Of a stretch of 64,000 bases of DNA, positions 55,751 to 64,000 are shown in pieces. Position 1 is the stretch's first letter, and every line of letters starts with the position of its first letter. The stretch lies in assembly GCA_027704905.1 (NCBI GenBank), contig CM051007.1, positions 22,833,812 to 22,897,811 on the forward strand. The letters run 5' to 3'. This stretch comes from Muraenolepis orangiensis (lineage: Eukaryota; Chordata; Actinopteri; Gadiformes; Muraenolepididae). A program made the translations under genes and the position numbers. The notes beneath the pieces were generated by a model, which was not told the origin of the DNA, searched no databases, and worked only from the letters and a program-made list of their open reading frames with translations.

Positions 55751-55885
55751 GGCGGCAGTATAGCTCAGGAGGTAGAGCGGAACTACCGGAAGGTTGCTTG
55801 TTCGATCCCCAGCTCCTCCTAGCAGCTCGCCTGCACTACCACTTCCTCACTCACTAAAGCTGACACTGCAGTAAGGGGGGGGGGT
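55751..55885 (+). mobile_element. tRNA-derived SINE
   Basis: The head has TAGCTCAGGAGGTAGAGCGG (A box, 55761) and TTGCTTGTTCGATCCCC (B box, near 55795-55810). The body ends CTGACACTGCAGTAAGGGGG. The acceptor stem does not pair, so it is not a functional tRNA gene. Confidence 0.8.
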
Positions 55886-56990
55886 AAAGATTATCACGTC
55901 ATACAGCAAAATGTCTGAGACTTTTTGGTTTAACCACATATAAGTTAACCTTAGCCTGTGGTTCTTAAATTGCTGCAACGGCATTTTAGAACACTAGCTA
56001 GTTAGTAAGGTCACTTTCAGAAACGATTTTCAACATTGCAAACACACTTTTCCACCGAATGTTTTCATGGTCCTAGCGATAACCAACTCATCATTGCTAG
56101 CTATCTAGAGAGCCAAGAGCTTCGCCATAGCTCTTGGGTCGTCAGGTAAAGGTTTATGAAGCACTTATACACTATATTGAAAGCTAAAATAAAATTCATA
56201 GCCTTAATAGTCAGTCACAGTTTTCGAATGATGGATACCGTTCTCTGTCTGTAGTTGAACTTATCTGATACACTGGTCATTTTCATTAAACCTTACAAGC
56301 TAGCAAGCTAGCGGTGACACAACTGAATCTAAGCACTTACCTCTATAATTGAAGATGAACTCGTAAAATAACTTGTATCCTTTTTCCAGTTTAGACTTCT
56401 TCACTGTAGAGTCACTAGTTGAACCACATCATCTTGACCGACTTTTGGAAGGTTATGCAGCGATGTTGTCCAGCGATAACTGTCCGCCATGGTGAATGCC
56501 AAGGTGAATGCATTAACCGGAACTTGGGACACACTGCTTCCACGATTTTTAATGGGTAATTCCGGCTTTCAACTGTGACGTGATATAGGCCTATTAAAGA
56601 TGCATAGATCATCGTTAATGCATTAATAAATAAAACTGCCTTACATTATAAAACATGCATTCAAATATGCATAATTTTGACTTTGACCTTTTGTACATGG
56701 ACTTGACAGTCTGAGAATTGAAAATGAATTAGCCTGGCAGCTTTTCTGTGCCCTCCCTTGCCCATGCTGAACTGCAAATGAAACACAATGCTTACAAAAA
56801 CAGTCGTCATAGCTTGTTATCCATCCAGCCATTAATCTTGTTGTTAATTGGCCAATCCAAAGACGTTGGAAACTTAGTTTACCTCCTAGTTTTGTAGTTG
56901 TTTTTTTTGTCTTATCTTGGCCGTCCAGTCCAGTGAGTATATTTCTCTTCTCTTCTCTCTTCAAAAAATTGGCTGATGGACGACTGGTAG
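55886..56990. other. Intergenic, nothing recognised
   Basis: Mixed AT-rich sequence. Minor motifs only, such as GCTAGCAAGCTAGCG near 56300. I see no supported gene, RNA or transposon boundary. Confidence 0.45.
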
Positions 56991-56999
56991 ACGCCTCTG

Positions 57000-57535
57000 T
57001 CTGGGAGATGTTCTGTTATACCACACACAGATTGTTGCTGCGGAACCCCGGGATAGTACAGACAGAGTCGGGGGCAAAATGAGTTCAATAACCCGCAGGC
57101 GTCTTTATTGGGATATTGCTCCATTGCTATGAAGTGTGAACAATCAACTATGTGTGCGTAAATTACGGAAGTAATAATACAATGTGTAATGCGACTTACG
57201 TGAGTGTGAAATGGAAATCCAAACAGGGTGTGTTGTAATGTGCTGCGGGGAGAAGGGCTGAAGTCCAAAAACGAATGCAAAAACATCCAGGGGTAAAAGT
57301 CAAAGTAGAAAAATCCAACAAAGGAACAAACAAGCAAAATAGTCTAACAAAGGAATCCAAAGGGAGATAGCAACAGAGTATTCACGGGGGGATCAAAGAG
57401 GAGTATTGCCAGAGAGTCTATGGTTGAACAACTCTGGGAGGGAGTGTTCTGGGTGTAGTAACCCCAGGTGGCAAAGAGGGGGAGGCAGAGGAGCGTGGCT
57501 GGAGAGGAGAGTGGTGTAATGCTGGAATCACAACA
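57000..57535 (-). repeat. LTR family X, second copy
   Basis: 57005-57250 is the reverse complement of the split element at 17750-17963 plus 24865-24895. It extends further right with GGTGTAGTAACCCCAGG and a purine-rich region typical of fish gypsy LTRs. On this strand it has AATAAAGACGCC (near 57100), a possible poly(A) signal. The right boundary is approximate. Confidence 0.65.
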
Positions 57536-57559
57536 CGTTCAACTCCCACCTCTGGTGAA

Positions 57560-58680
57560 ATTTCTCTGTTATCTCTGTGGAGGCTGGGGACATTGAACCA
57601 GAGTGGTCAGTGTTCAAAGCCTTTATTGCTGGAGCTGCAGTTCAAATCTGTGGCCTCAAGGTCATTGATGCAGGGGCAGCAACTCTCAGACTTCCTGGTG
57701 GACATGTCAGGGAAGCCGCCTGACTACAGAAGGAGGCCTTTCGACCTATGTTATCCCGGGTGATCCAGAAATGCTGAAGGCTTTGGGTTTTGAGGGGCTG
57801 TCAAGGATAAAACGTCATGGATTTTCAACATTGTGTGGATGTCTGGGACAGTGCCTAGGGGGACCAGAGGATGTGTGCCAATTTCAAGGGTATCACAATA
57901 CTTAGCAAACCTGGGAAAGTCTACTCCAAGGTGCTGGGAAGGAGGGGCTGACCGAGAGTCGAACTTCAGATTGTAGAGGAACAATGTGGTTTCTGTCCTG
58001 CTCGTGAAACAACGGACCAGCTTTTACCTCTCGCAAGGATCCTGGAGGGGGCCTGGGAGTATGACTATCTGAGTAAGCCCACAAAGCACATGAAGCCGAT
58101 ATGTGCTTTGAAGAGTTGGATAATGACTGGGTCCTCCGGGAGATACTGTGGAGGGTGTTTTGCGAGAGTATGGGGTGTGAGGGTCATTACTGAGGACCAT
58201 CCAATCTCTGTATTTCCAAAGCGAGAGCTGTGTCCAGATTCTCTTTTCTAAAGCGGGCCTGTTCTCAGTGGGGGTAGGCCTCCACCAGGGCTGCGCTTTG
58301 TCACCCTTCCTGTATCCCATTTTTGGACAGGATTTCAAAGCATAGCCCTTAAATCTGAGGCCATGGTTCTCAGCAGGAAACCGGTGAATTGCCTACTCCA
58401 AGTAGGGAGGGAGTCCTTACCCCAAGTGAAGGAGTTCAAGTATCTCTGGGTTTTGTTCTCAGGTGACAGGATAATGGAGCGTGAGATTGACCGGAGAATA
58501 TGTGTAGCGGGAGCGGTATTGTGTGCCCTTAACCACACCACTGTGAATAAAAGAGAGCTGAGCCAGAGGTCGAAACTATTGATCTACCGGTCAGTCTTTG
58601 TACTATGGGTCATGACCAAAAGGATACAAGATACAAGCGGTCAAAATGGGTTTCCTCAGGATAGTTGCTGGCATCTTCCT
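57560..58680 (+). pseudogene. Rex3/RTE-like LINE reverse transcriptase, 5' part
   Basis: The + strand carries decayed RT of the vertebrate Rex3/RTE type. Blocks include QCGFCPARETTDQLLPLARI and LEGAWEYDY. A later block has MVLSRKPVNCLLQVGRESLP, QVKEFKYLWVLFSGDRIMER, EIDRRICVAGAVL and KRELSQRSKLLIYRSVFV. Many stops and frameshifts, and no clear catalytic FADD remains. It is interrupted at 58681 by another insertion and resumes at 60106. Confidence 0.85.
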
Positions 58681-58943
58681 TAAGGCCCCGCCACACCATA
58701 ACATTCTGGTCAGCGTTCTATGAACGTTCTAACGTTCAATTTTCGAGCGTTCTAGGGTGAGCGTGTACATCTGGCGTGTGACTAACGTGTGACTAACGCA
58801 TGAATTAGCGTGTGACTAACGCATGAGGAGCGTGTACCAGTGACCAAGTAAGACACCCCTGAAAACGATTAGCGTGTGCTGACGTGTCACTGTGTTCAAA
58901 CGGGTATAAAACGCGGGGAAATCACAGTGGATTCAGTTGTTCT

Positions 58944-59395
58944 TGTCACGAGTGAATTTTTCGGTGGGACGCAGACCAAGACACAGTGGAGCTATAACAG
59001 AGCTTTATTTCAAGCAAACACAACACAAGAGAGTGATCAGGGACAGTCCAGGGGTCTGGGTACCGGGAGGTCGATCCGCGGAGTACCGGCAGGTTGTAGA
59101 CTGGCGAGTAGTCCGGGACAGGAGAGGAGTCTAGGTACCGGGAGGTCGCGACAGGTACCAGACATGTAATTCTAATGACCGGGGAGCTCGTATAGACTGG
59201 CGTAACGCAAGACAGGCGGGTGATGCGAGATAGGTAAAGGATCTGGATCTCCGGGATCAGCGTGGCGATTCCGTCCAGTATGTACGACGTAACATGAACA
59301 AAGTATGACGTACGACCTAACCCCGGGGTAACGGGGAGCCAGGGTCTATAGACCCCAGGTGAGGGGATTAGCAATCAGCCGCGGCAATTGCTGAC

Positions 59396-59431
<36 letters not shown>

Positions 59432-59484
59432 CTCCAGCGCACGTGGCTTGGCCACGCCCCCTGACAACCACCGTAACCGTGACA
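58944..59484 (+). mobile_element. Solo LTR with 5-bp TSD
   Basis: The 541-bp sequence starts TGTCACGAGTG and ends CCGTAACCGTGACA, flanked by GTTCT on both sides (58939-58943 and 59485-59489). It contains AACAGAGCTTTATTTCAAGC, repeated ACCGGGAGGTCG, and a GT microsatellite at 59398-59428. It is the same family as the reverse-oriented solo LTR in copy C intron 8. Confidence 0.93.
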
Positions 59485-59590
59485 GTTCTTCTGGATATTG
59501 AACAGTGCACATCATGCCGCCAAGAGGAAAAAAGCGTGTGAGGGGGACTACTGCTAAACTCCATCTCCATCTCCATGTCGTCTGTACTCT

Positions 59591-59786
59591 ATCTCCAATC
59601 CGAAAATAGGCACACAATGTCGGATGAGTGTATGACTATGAGCACTGGTCCTGACCCACACACACACTCCATCTCCAATCCGAAAATAGGCACACAATGT
59701 CGGATGAGTGCATGACTATGAGCACTGGTCCTGACCCACACACACACTCCATCTCCAATCCAAAAATATGCGCACAATGTCGGATG
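59591..59786. repeat. 80-bp tandem repeat, 2.5 units
   Basis: ATCTCCAATCCGAAAATAGG recurs exactly every 80 bp at 59591, 59671 and 59751. The first two units differ at about one position. The near-identity points to very recent duplication inside the MITE-like insertion. Confidence 0.97.
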
Positions 59787-59820
59787 TGTACCAGTGAGAC
59801 GTTAATAGCCGAACGCGTGC

Positions 59821-59858
59821 AACGTTCGGCGAACGTTCGGCGAACGTTCGGCGAACGA
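59821..59858. repeat. 11-bp repeat AACGTTCGGCG
   Basis: Three perfect units of AACGTTCGGCG followed by a partial one. Each contains the palindrome AACGTT. Confidence 0.95.
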
Positions 59859-60105
59859 TATCCAGCGTTCTCCAGCGTTTAACGTTAAACGTTGAAGAAC
59901 GCTGGTCTCCATGAGAACTTTTGTGCATGTTCAAAACTTTATTTTCGGACCAGCGTTCTCCGACGATCACCGACGATTACCGACGATTTCCAGCGTTCAC
60001 CAGCGTTCAGCAGCGTTCACCCAACGCTCTTCTGGCTCTATGCCAGCGACCACGGACGACTACCAACATTTCCTCAAACGCTGACCAGAACCTTTAGGGA
60101 CAAGC

Positions 60106-60435
60106 TTGGTTACCTGTGAGCGACTCAGAGCACCTGCTCCTTCACGTAGAAATGATCCAGTTGAGGTGGTTCAGGCATCTAGTAAGGATGCTTCCTGGTC
60201 CTCACCCTAGGGAGGTTTTCCAGAAACGTCCAGCTAGAAGGAGACCTCTGGGCAGACCAAGGTACAAGTAGGTTGACTACATCTCCATGCTGGTCTGGAA
60301 ACGCCTTAGGTTCCCCTGTCAGAGCTGGTTGATGTGGCCAGGGAGTGGGTAGTTTGGGGTCCCCTGCTGGAGCTGGGACTTCTGCGACCCAATCTCAGGA
60401 TAAGCGGTAGATGATGGATGGATGGATGGATGGAA
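60106..60435 (+). pseudogene. Rex3/RTE-like LINE, 3' end
   Basis: Continuation of 57560-58680. The + strand holds LLLHVEMIQLRWFRHLVRML, then PREVFQKRPARRRPLGRPRY and VDYISMLVWKRL in changing frames. A short 3'UTR and the GATGGATGGATGGATGG tail follow, characteristic of this LINE group. Confidence 0.88.
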
Positions 60436-60737
60436 CAAGAATAATATAATGCTTACTCCCCAATCACTCTACATTTGAAATTATACTATACTATACAATT
60501 ATATACTATAAATAAATAAATATACATATACTATACATTAGATTAGATTAGATTCTAATTTATTGTCATTGTACAGCACAAGTACAGTAATTATAATTAC
60601 AATAATTTAGCATCTAACCACAGTGCAAATGTTGCAGTAAAGTGCATGGCAATATAATATAATTTACAGTTTAAATTTACAGGTTAAAAGACAGTCTAGG
60701 TATAAATGTGATATGAGCATAGTAATAGGTATATGTA
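60436..60737. other. AT-rich region with LINE-tail fragment
   Basis: ATAATGCTTACTCCCCAATC (near 60449) is another LINE 3'UTR fragment. It is followed by TATACTATAC-type and TTAGATTAGATTAGATT (60537) short repeats. There is no gene. Confidence 0.45.
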
Positions 60738-61580
60738 TATGTTACCGGCCTCAGACCTAGGGGAGTCTGGGTCGGTCCAAGTGATACACAGGCATGGTGC
60801 ACTGTGGATCTGTGAAACATGAAGAACAAGACCGTTACATTCTCATGCCTTGCTCAGCCGGCAGCGGTTTATTACTCACATGCAGCATCTCAACATCACA
60901 ATCATATTTCAAGTTCTCAACATCAAAAATATTGTTTAACAGTCCAACAGACAGTTTACTTCACAATAAATCAAATAATACAAAAATACAATGTATTCTT
61001 CATAAAACCAAAATAAAGTGCAAAACAATAACCCTTCTGTATTCTTTACTCCAAATACCATTCGCTCAAATACAGAAAATAACATGAACACGTTTTCAGT
61101 CACACAAGCACGTGCACGCGCACCACGTGTGGTTTCTGTGGTGAAACACAGTGGAACAAACTACCTGGCAGCAGCCATTATTCAACTCGACAAAACAATA
61201 AAACTACTCGTCCAAACTTACTTCAGGTACACTCAAAACGTTACCAAACATGTCACTGACAGTTCACATTAGTTTTAACACCCTTGGGAATGTTTTACAT
61301 AGTTATATGCTTACCTGTGAAACATGAAGAACAAGACGTTAAATTCTCATGCCTTGCTCAGCCGGCAGCGGTTTATTACTGAGCTGCGCATGGTAGGGCC
61401 AAGACAAGTGTTTCCTCTATGGTTCACAGGAGCGCAGGAGCGCCATCTACTGACTTGGAAGTCTAATAACATGTGGGTAGTTCTGTTAATCTATTAGAGT
61501 AGTTCTGATCATCTTAAAGAATGGGGGGTGTATGTTTTACTGCAAAACTTTAAATAGAGGCATTTTCTGAACCCTCTACA
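60738..61580 (-). repeat. Probable 3' LTR region of the right-hand gypsy element
   Basis: On the minus strand a polypurine tract AGCAGGGGAGAG abuts TGTAGAGGGTTCAG, fixing the LTR start at 61580. A block of about 70 bp (CTGTGAAACATGAAGAACAA to GCAGCGGTTTATTACT) occurs twice, at 60811-60885 and 61315-61382. The LTR is therefore either about 265 bp preceded by a partial second copy, or about 840 bp with an internal duplication. Confidence 0.5.
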
Positions 61581-61766
61581 CTCTCCCCTGCTTTAAGAGA
61601 TGTCTCCTGACATCTAGAACTAAACCAACAATGAGTAGTCAGGTAATAGTCTGGGAAAAGTCATCCGTCTGGTCTGTGTAGTGTGTGGTAAGTTTTGTTG
61701 GGGTTAGTCAATGTCTGTCAAGTCAGTGAATGTCTGTCAAATCCTATGCTATTGTAAGTCCTCTGT

Positions 61767-63938
61767 CTAATAAGTCCATACGGTTGGGGTAGGGTAGTAG
61801 TAGGTTTCGGGCAGGACTGGGTAAGGGGTCATGGGGTAAGGAACACATGTGAACATGGCATTTGCTCCGGGTCTCCAGGGCTGGTATGATGGCTGACCGA
61901 AATGTTCATATGTGAATCTTTCTCTGGGTTTTACAGTCCGGGTGGAACTCCTCGCAGGCAGTTCCTCTTTACCTGGCTCTGTGTCAGGTTCAACCATCTC
62001 CTCTGGCACCCCTGGACCTGTATCACCCTCATTGCCATCCATTACAGGTTGTTCCTGAACATCCACAGCAGGCAGCGTGTCAGCTGGTGTTGGTGCTTGT
62101 GCTGATGCTGGCACTGCAACTGGAACAGTTTCCTCTTGCTGCTGCACATCCCCTGGTTCTGTTGCTTGTCTTGGAGGTTGGAATTCAGGTGCTACTGCTC
62201 TGAGATTACGGTGTGGTTCAGGTTGAGGCGCCTGATGTCTGACTGTCCTCCTTGTATACACAGGTAACGGTCGGAGGCTGTAGTAATATCCTTCCTCTTC
62301 AGCAGAATCATCAGACTCCTGCTCAGCTGCTTCTCTGCTGTGAGTCTGTCTGTCTCTCTGTTTTTTTTGTTTCTTTTGTGCATGACAGGGCTGCTCATCT
62401 TGTTCGAATGGCAAGTCATTTACAGGTAGCAGGAGGTTACGGTGCAGCACACGGATGGTTCTGTCTCCTTTTTCTGCTTGAACTTTGTACACAGGCCCGT
62501 CTCCCATCCTTTCAATAACTCTGTGAACTCTCTCCTCCCAGTAAGCACGGAGTTTGCCAGGTCCACCTCTCTGAGACAGGTTCCTGACAAGCACGCGATC
62601 TCCTGGCTGAAGTGCAATCCCTTTAACACCACGGTCGTAGTGTTTCTTTCCTTTTGCTGAGCACTTTTGGCTATTCTCTGAGGCGATCCTGTAAGCCTCC
62701 TGCATCCGAGAAGCCCATTTCTGTGCAAATTCCTGTCGATTCGACATCTCTTCATCAGTTCTCAGATCAAACACTAAGTCAATGGGCAACCGTGGGGCTC
62801 TTCCATAGAGGAGAAAGAAGGGCGAATAGCCGGTTGCTTCATGTCTCGTACAATTGTACGCATGGACTATGTGGGGCAAATGGTCTTTCCACTCAGCTTT
62901 TTTTTCCTCTTGGAGAGTGCGGAGCATCTGTAACAGCGTTCTATTCAGGCGTTCCACAGGGTTCCCCTGTGGGTGGTATGGGGTAGTTCGAGAATTGGAA
63001 ATGCCAGACAGCTGCTGGAGTCGCTGGAATAGATTATTCTCAAATTCTCGTCCCTGGTCGTGGTGTAACTTTTCAGGGTACGCAAAACGTGGAATAAAAT
63101 CACTGAAGATTTTCTCCGCTGCAGTTTTGCCTGACTTATTCTTAGTCGGGTAGGCTTGTGCGAAGCGGGTAAAGTGATCTACCAGGACTAAAATGTACTC
63201 AAAGCCTCCTTTACTCGGCTCTAGGTGGAGGTAATCAATAGAAATAAGCTCAAATGGGGCACTGGTTGTAATTGAACCCATGGGTGCCTTTTCTGGGATG
63301 GTGGGTCGTTTCTGCTTAATACATGAGCACTGGCGGATGACATAGTCTTCTATTTCACGCTGCATGAATGGCCAATAGAACCTTTGCCTTGCAAGGTGGA
63401 TTACTTTGTCAGCCCCCACATGACCCATGTCATCATGCAGGTGTTTAAACACGGTTGACTTCAGCTTACTGGGGAGAACGAGCTGTTTCCATTTTCCTGC
63501 CTGCCTGTACAGAATTCCTTTGTCAAGTTTGAGTCTGTTCCATTCATGCACTAGTCTCCTTGTCTCTTGACCCATTTGTCTTTTGTCTTTGTCATTGGGG
63601 TTCCATCCCCTCCTCTTCAATGTCATCACCTCATAGATTGATGCATCCTCTTTCTGGGCAGCTCTGATGTCCTCTGGGCTGATGGTGGGGATCGTCACAG
63701 AGGGGTCGTCGTCGCCACCAGAGGAGAGTTGCAGTGCAACCATCCATGGCACATCCTTCTCGGCCACTGCTTTGTTCCCCTGCCATATGGTGGAAACTAC
63801 ATCTGGGGGCAGAGCTTCAGTGTACTCCCCTATGTGACCCTGGAGCTTTACTGGATACCGTGACAGTGTGTCAGCGTCAGCATTCGCCTTGCCTGGCCTG
63901 TATTTTATGGTGAAGTGGAAATCCGCCAACTCACCCAC
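61767..63938 (-). CDS. Gypsy RNase H end and integrase, intact, runs toward the window edge
   Basis: One open frame of 723 codons on the minus strand. It starts inside the RNase H end (FHFTIKYRPGKANADADTLS). The integrase zinc region follows with His168, His173 and Cys204/Cys206, then the catalytic core with Asp235 (LISIDYLHL), Asp294 (KLHHDQGREFE) and Glu329 (HPQGNPVERLNR). The last two are spaced as in DDX35E enzymes. ATGYSPFFLLYGRAPRLPID and a GPGKLRAYWEERVHRV segment come next. A Pro/Gln/Glu-rich tail ends in PRERFTYEHFG and a Pro/Tyr-rich C-terminus. The displayed ATG is internal: gag, protease and RT should lie beyond 64000. Lack of stops suggests a young or active lineage. Integrase inserts the element's DNA into chromosomes. 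Confidence 0.92.
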   Translation of the reverse strand: MGELADFHFTIKYRPGKANADADTLSRYPVKLQGHIGEYTEALPPDVVSTIWQGNKAVAEKDVPWMVALQLSSGGDDDPSVTIPTISPEDIRAAQKEDASIYEVMTLKRRGWNPNDKDKRQMGQETRRLVHEWNRLKLDKGILYRQAGKWKQLVLPSKLKSTVFKHLHDDMGHVGADKVIHLARQRFYWPFMQREIEDYVIRQCSCIKQKRPTIPEKAPMGSITTSAPFELISIDYLHLEPSKGGFEYILVLVDHFTRFAQAYPTKNKSGKTAAEKIFSDFIPRFAYPEKLHHDQGREFENNLFQRLQQLSGISNSRTTPYHPQGNPVERLNRTLLQMLRTLQEEKKAEWKDHLPHIVHAYNCTRHEATGYSPFFLLYGRAPRLPIDLVFDLRTDEEMSNRQEFAQKWASRMQEAYRIASENSQKCSAKGKKHYDRGVKGIALQPGDRVLVRNLSQRGGPGKLRAYWEERVHRVIERMGDGPVYKVQAEKGDRTIRVLHRNLLLPVNDLPFEQDEQPCHAQKKQKKQRDRQTHSREAAEQESDDSAEEEGYYYSLRPLPVYTRRTVRHQAPQPEPHRNLRAVAPEFQPPRQATEPGDVQQQEETVPVAVPASAQAPTPADTLPAVDVQEQPVMDGNEGDTGPGVPEEMVEPDTEPGKEELPARSSTRTVKPRERFTYEHFGQPSYQPWRPGANAMFTCVPYPMTPYPVLPETYYYPTPTVWTY

Positions 63939-64000
63939 CCACCGATGTCCGACAGCGTTGAGTTTGGCTGTGCTTAAAACATAAGTAAGGGGGTTATTGT

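Larger units (their letters stand above)
58681..60105. mobile_element. MITE-like insertion in the LINE, rich in AACGTTC motifs
   Basis: Left edge TTAAGGCCCCGCCACACC; right edge GACCAGAACCTTTAGGG. CTGGTCAGCGTT near the left (58709) and AACGCTGACCAG near the right (60078) form inverted ends, with a possible TTA duplication. The body repeats AACGTTC, CAGCGTTC and GAACGTT. A solo LTR (58944-59484) is nested in it. The LINE frame continues on both sides, so this is a clean later insertion. I cannot assign the class. Confidence 0.65.

Noticed and set aside
55751..55825. Functional tRNA gene
   Set aside because: A and B boxes are present, but the acceptor and anticodon arms do not pair; it is the head of a SINE.

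Overview
The window looks like vertebrate nuclear DNA, most probably from a ray-finned (teleost) fish. Coding exons are short and separated by GT-AG introns. The repeats have a fish character: a Tc1 transposon with nested direct repeats, hAT-type MITEs with 8-bp target-site duplications, tRNA-headed SINEs, several families of jockey/L2/RTE-like LINEs, an L1 ORF1 remnant, several gypsy lineages, a BEL/Pao fragment and an endogenous retrovirus. I cannot name the species. One run of exactly 1000 N (30504-31503) is a scaffold gap of unknown true size.

The only host gene family I recognise is a tandem array of three SLC5A7-like genes (high-affinity choline transporter 1-like), all on the + strand. 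Copy A (10994-17454) keeps exons 5-9 only and is a pseudogene: it has a truncated exon 6, a frameshift and a lost donor at exon 7, and a stop in exon 8. Copy B (first exon ending at 25858, coding exons 26972-28381) has intact exons 2-4 and then runs into the gap. The gap edge carries the sequence that precedes exon 5 in the other copies, so B is interrupted by the assembly rather than proven broken. Copy C (first exon ending at 35249, coding exons 43337-53940) is complete: eight coding exons sum to 1668 nt, with matching phases, and encode 555 residues.

Region by region: 1-10990 is a mosaic of SINE, LINE, Tc1, L1, gypsy and hAT debris. 10994-17454 is copy A, with an L2-like LINE in intron 6 and a young, internally deleted gypsy-type element in intron 8. 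17750-24900 is an LTR fragment split by a 6.9-kb endogenous retrovirus (minus strand) with two LTRs, a tRNA-Leu primer site, gag, integrase and env remnants, and an unusual leader packed with small hairpins. 25200-30503 is copy B with copies of a dispersed LTR-like repeat (called R1 here). 31504-34990 is LINE material and R1. 34990-54130 is copy C, whose intron 1 holds about 7.6 kb of nested elements absent from copy B. 54130-64000 is intergenic: SINE, LTR, an RTE/Rex3-type LINE split by another insertion, and a gypsy element with a long intact integrase reading frame that runs off the right edge.

The transporter copies probably share a common untranslated first exon and promoter, which is conserved between B and C. 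If expressed, copy C should make a sodium-coupled choline-transporter-like membrane protein. Most of the remaining DNA is selfish elements in various states of decay. The most unusual signal is the covarying hairpin array in the leader of the retrovirus.
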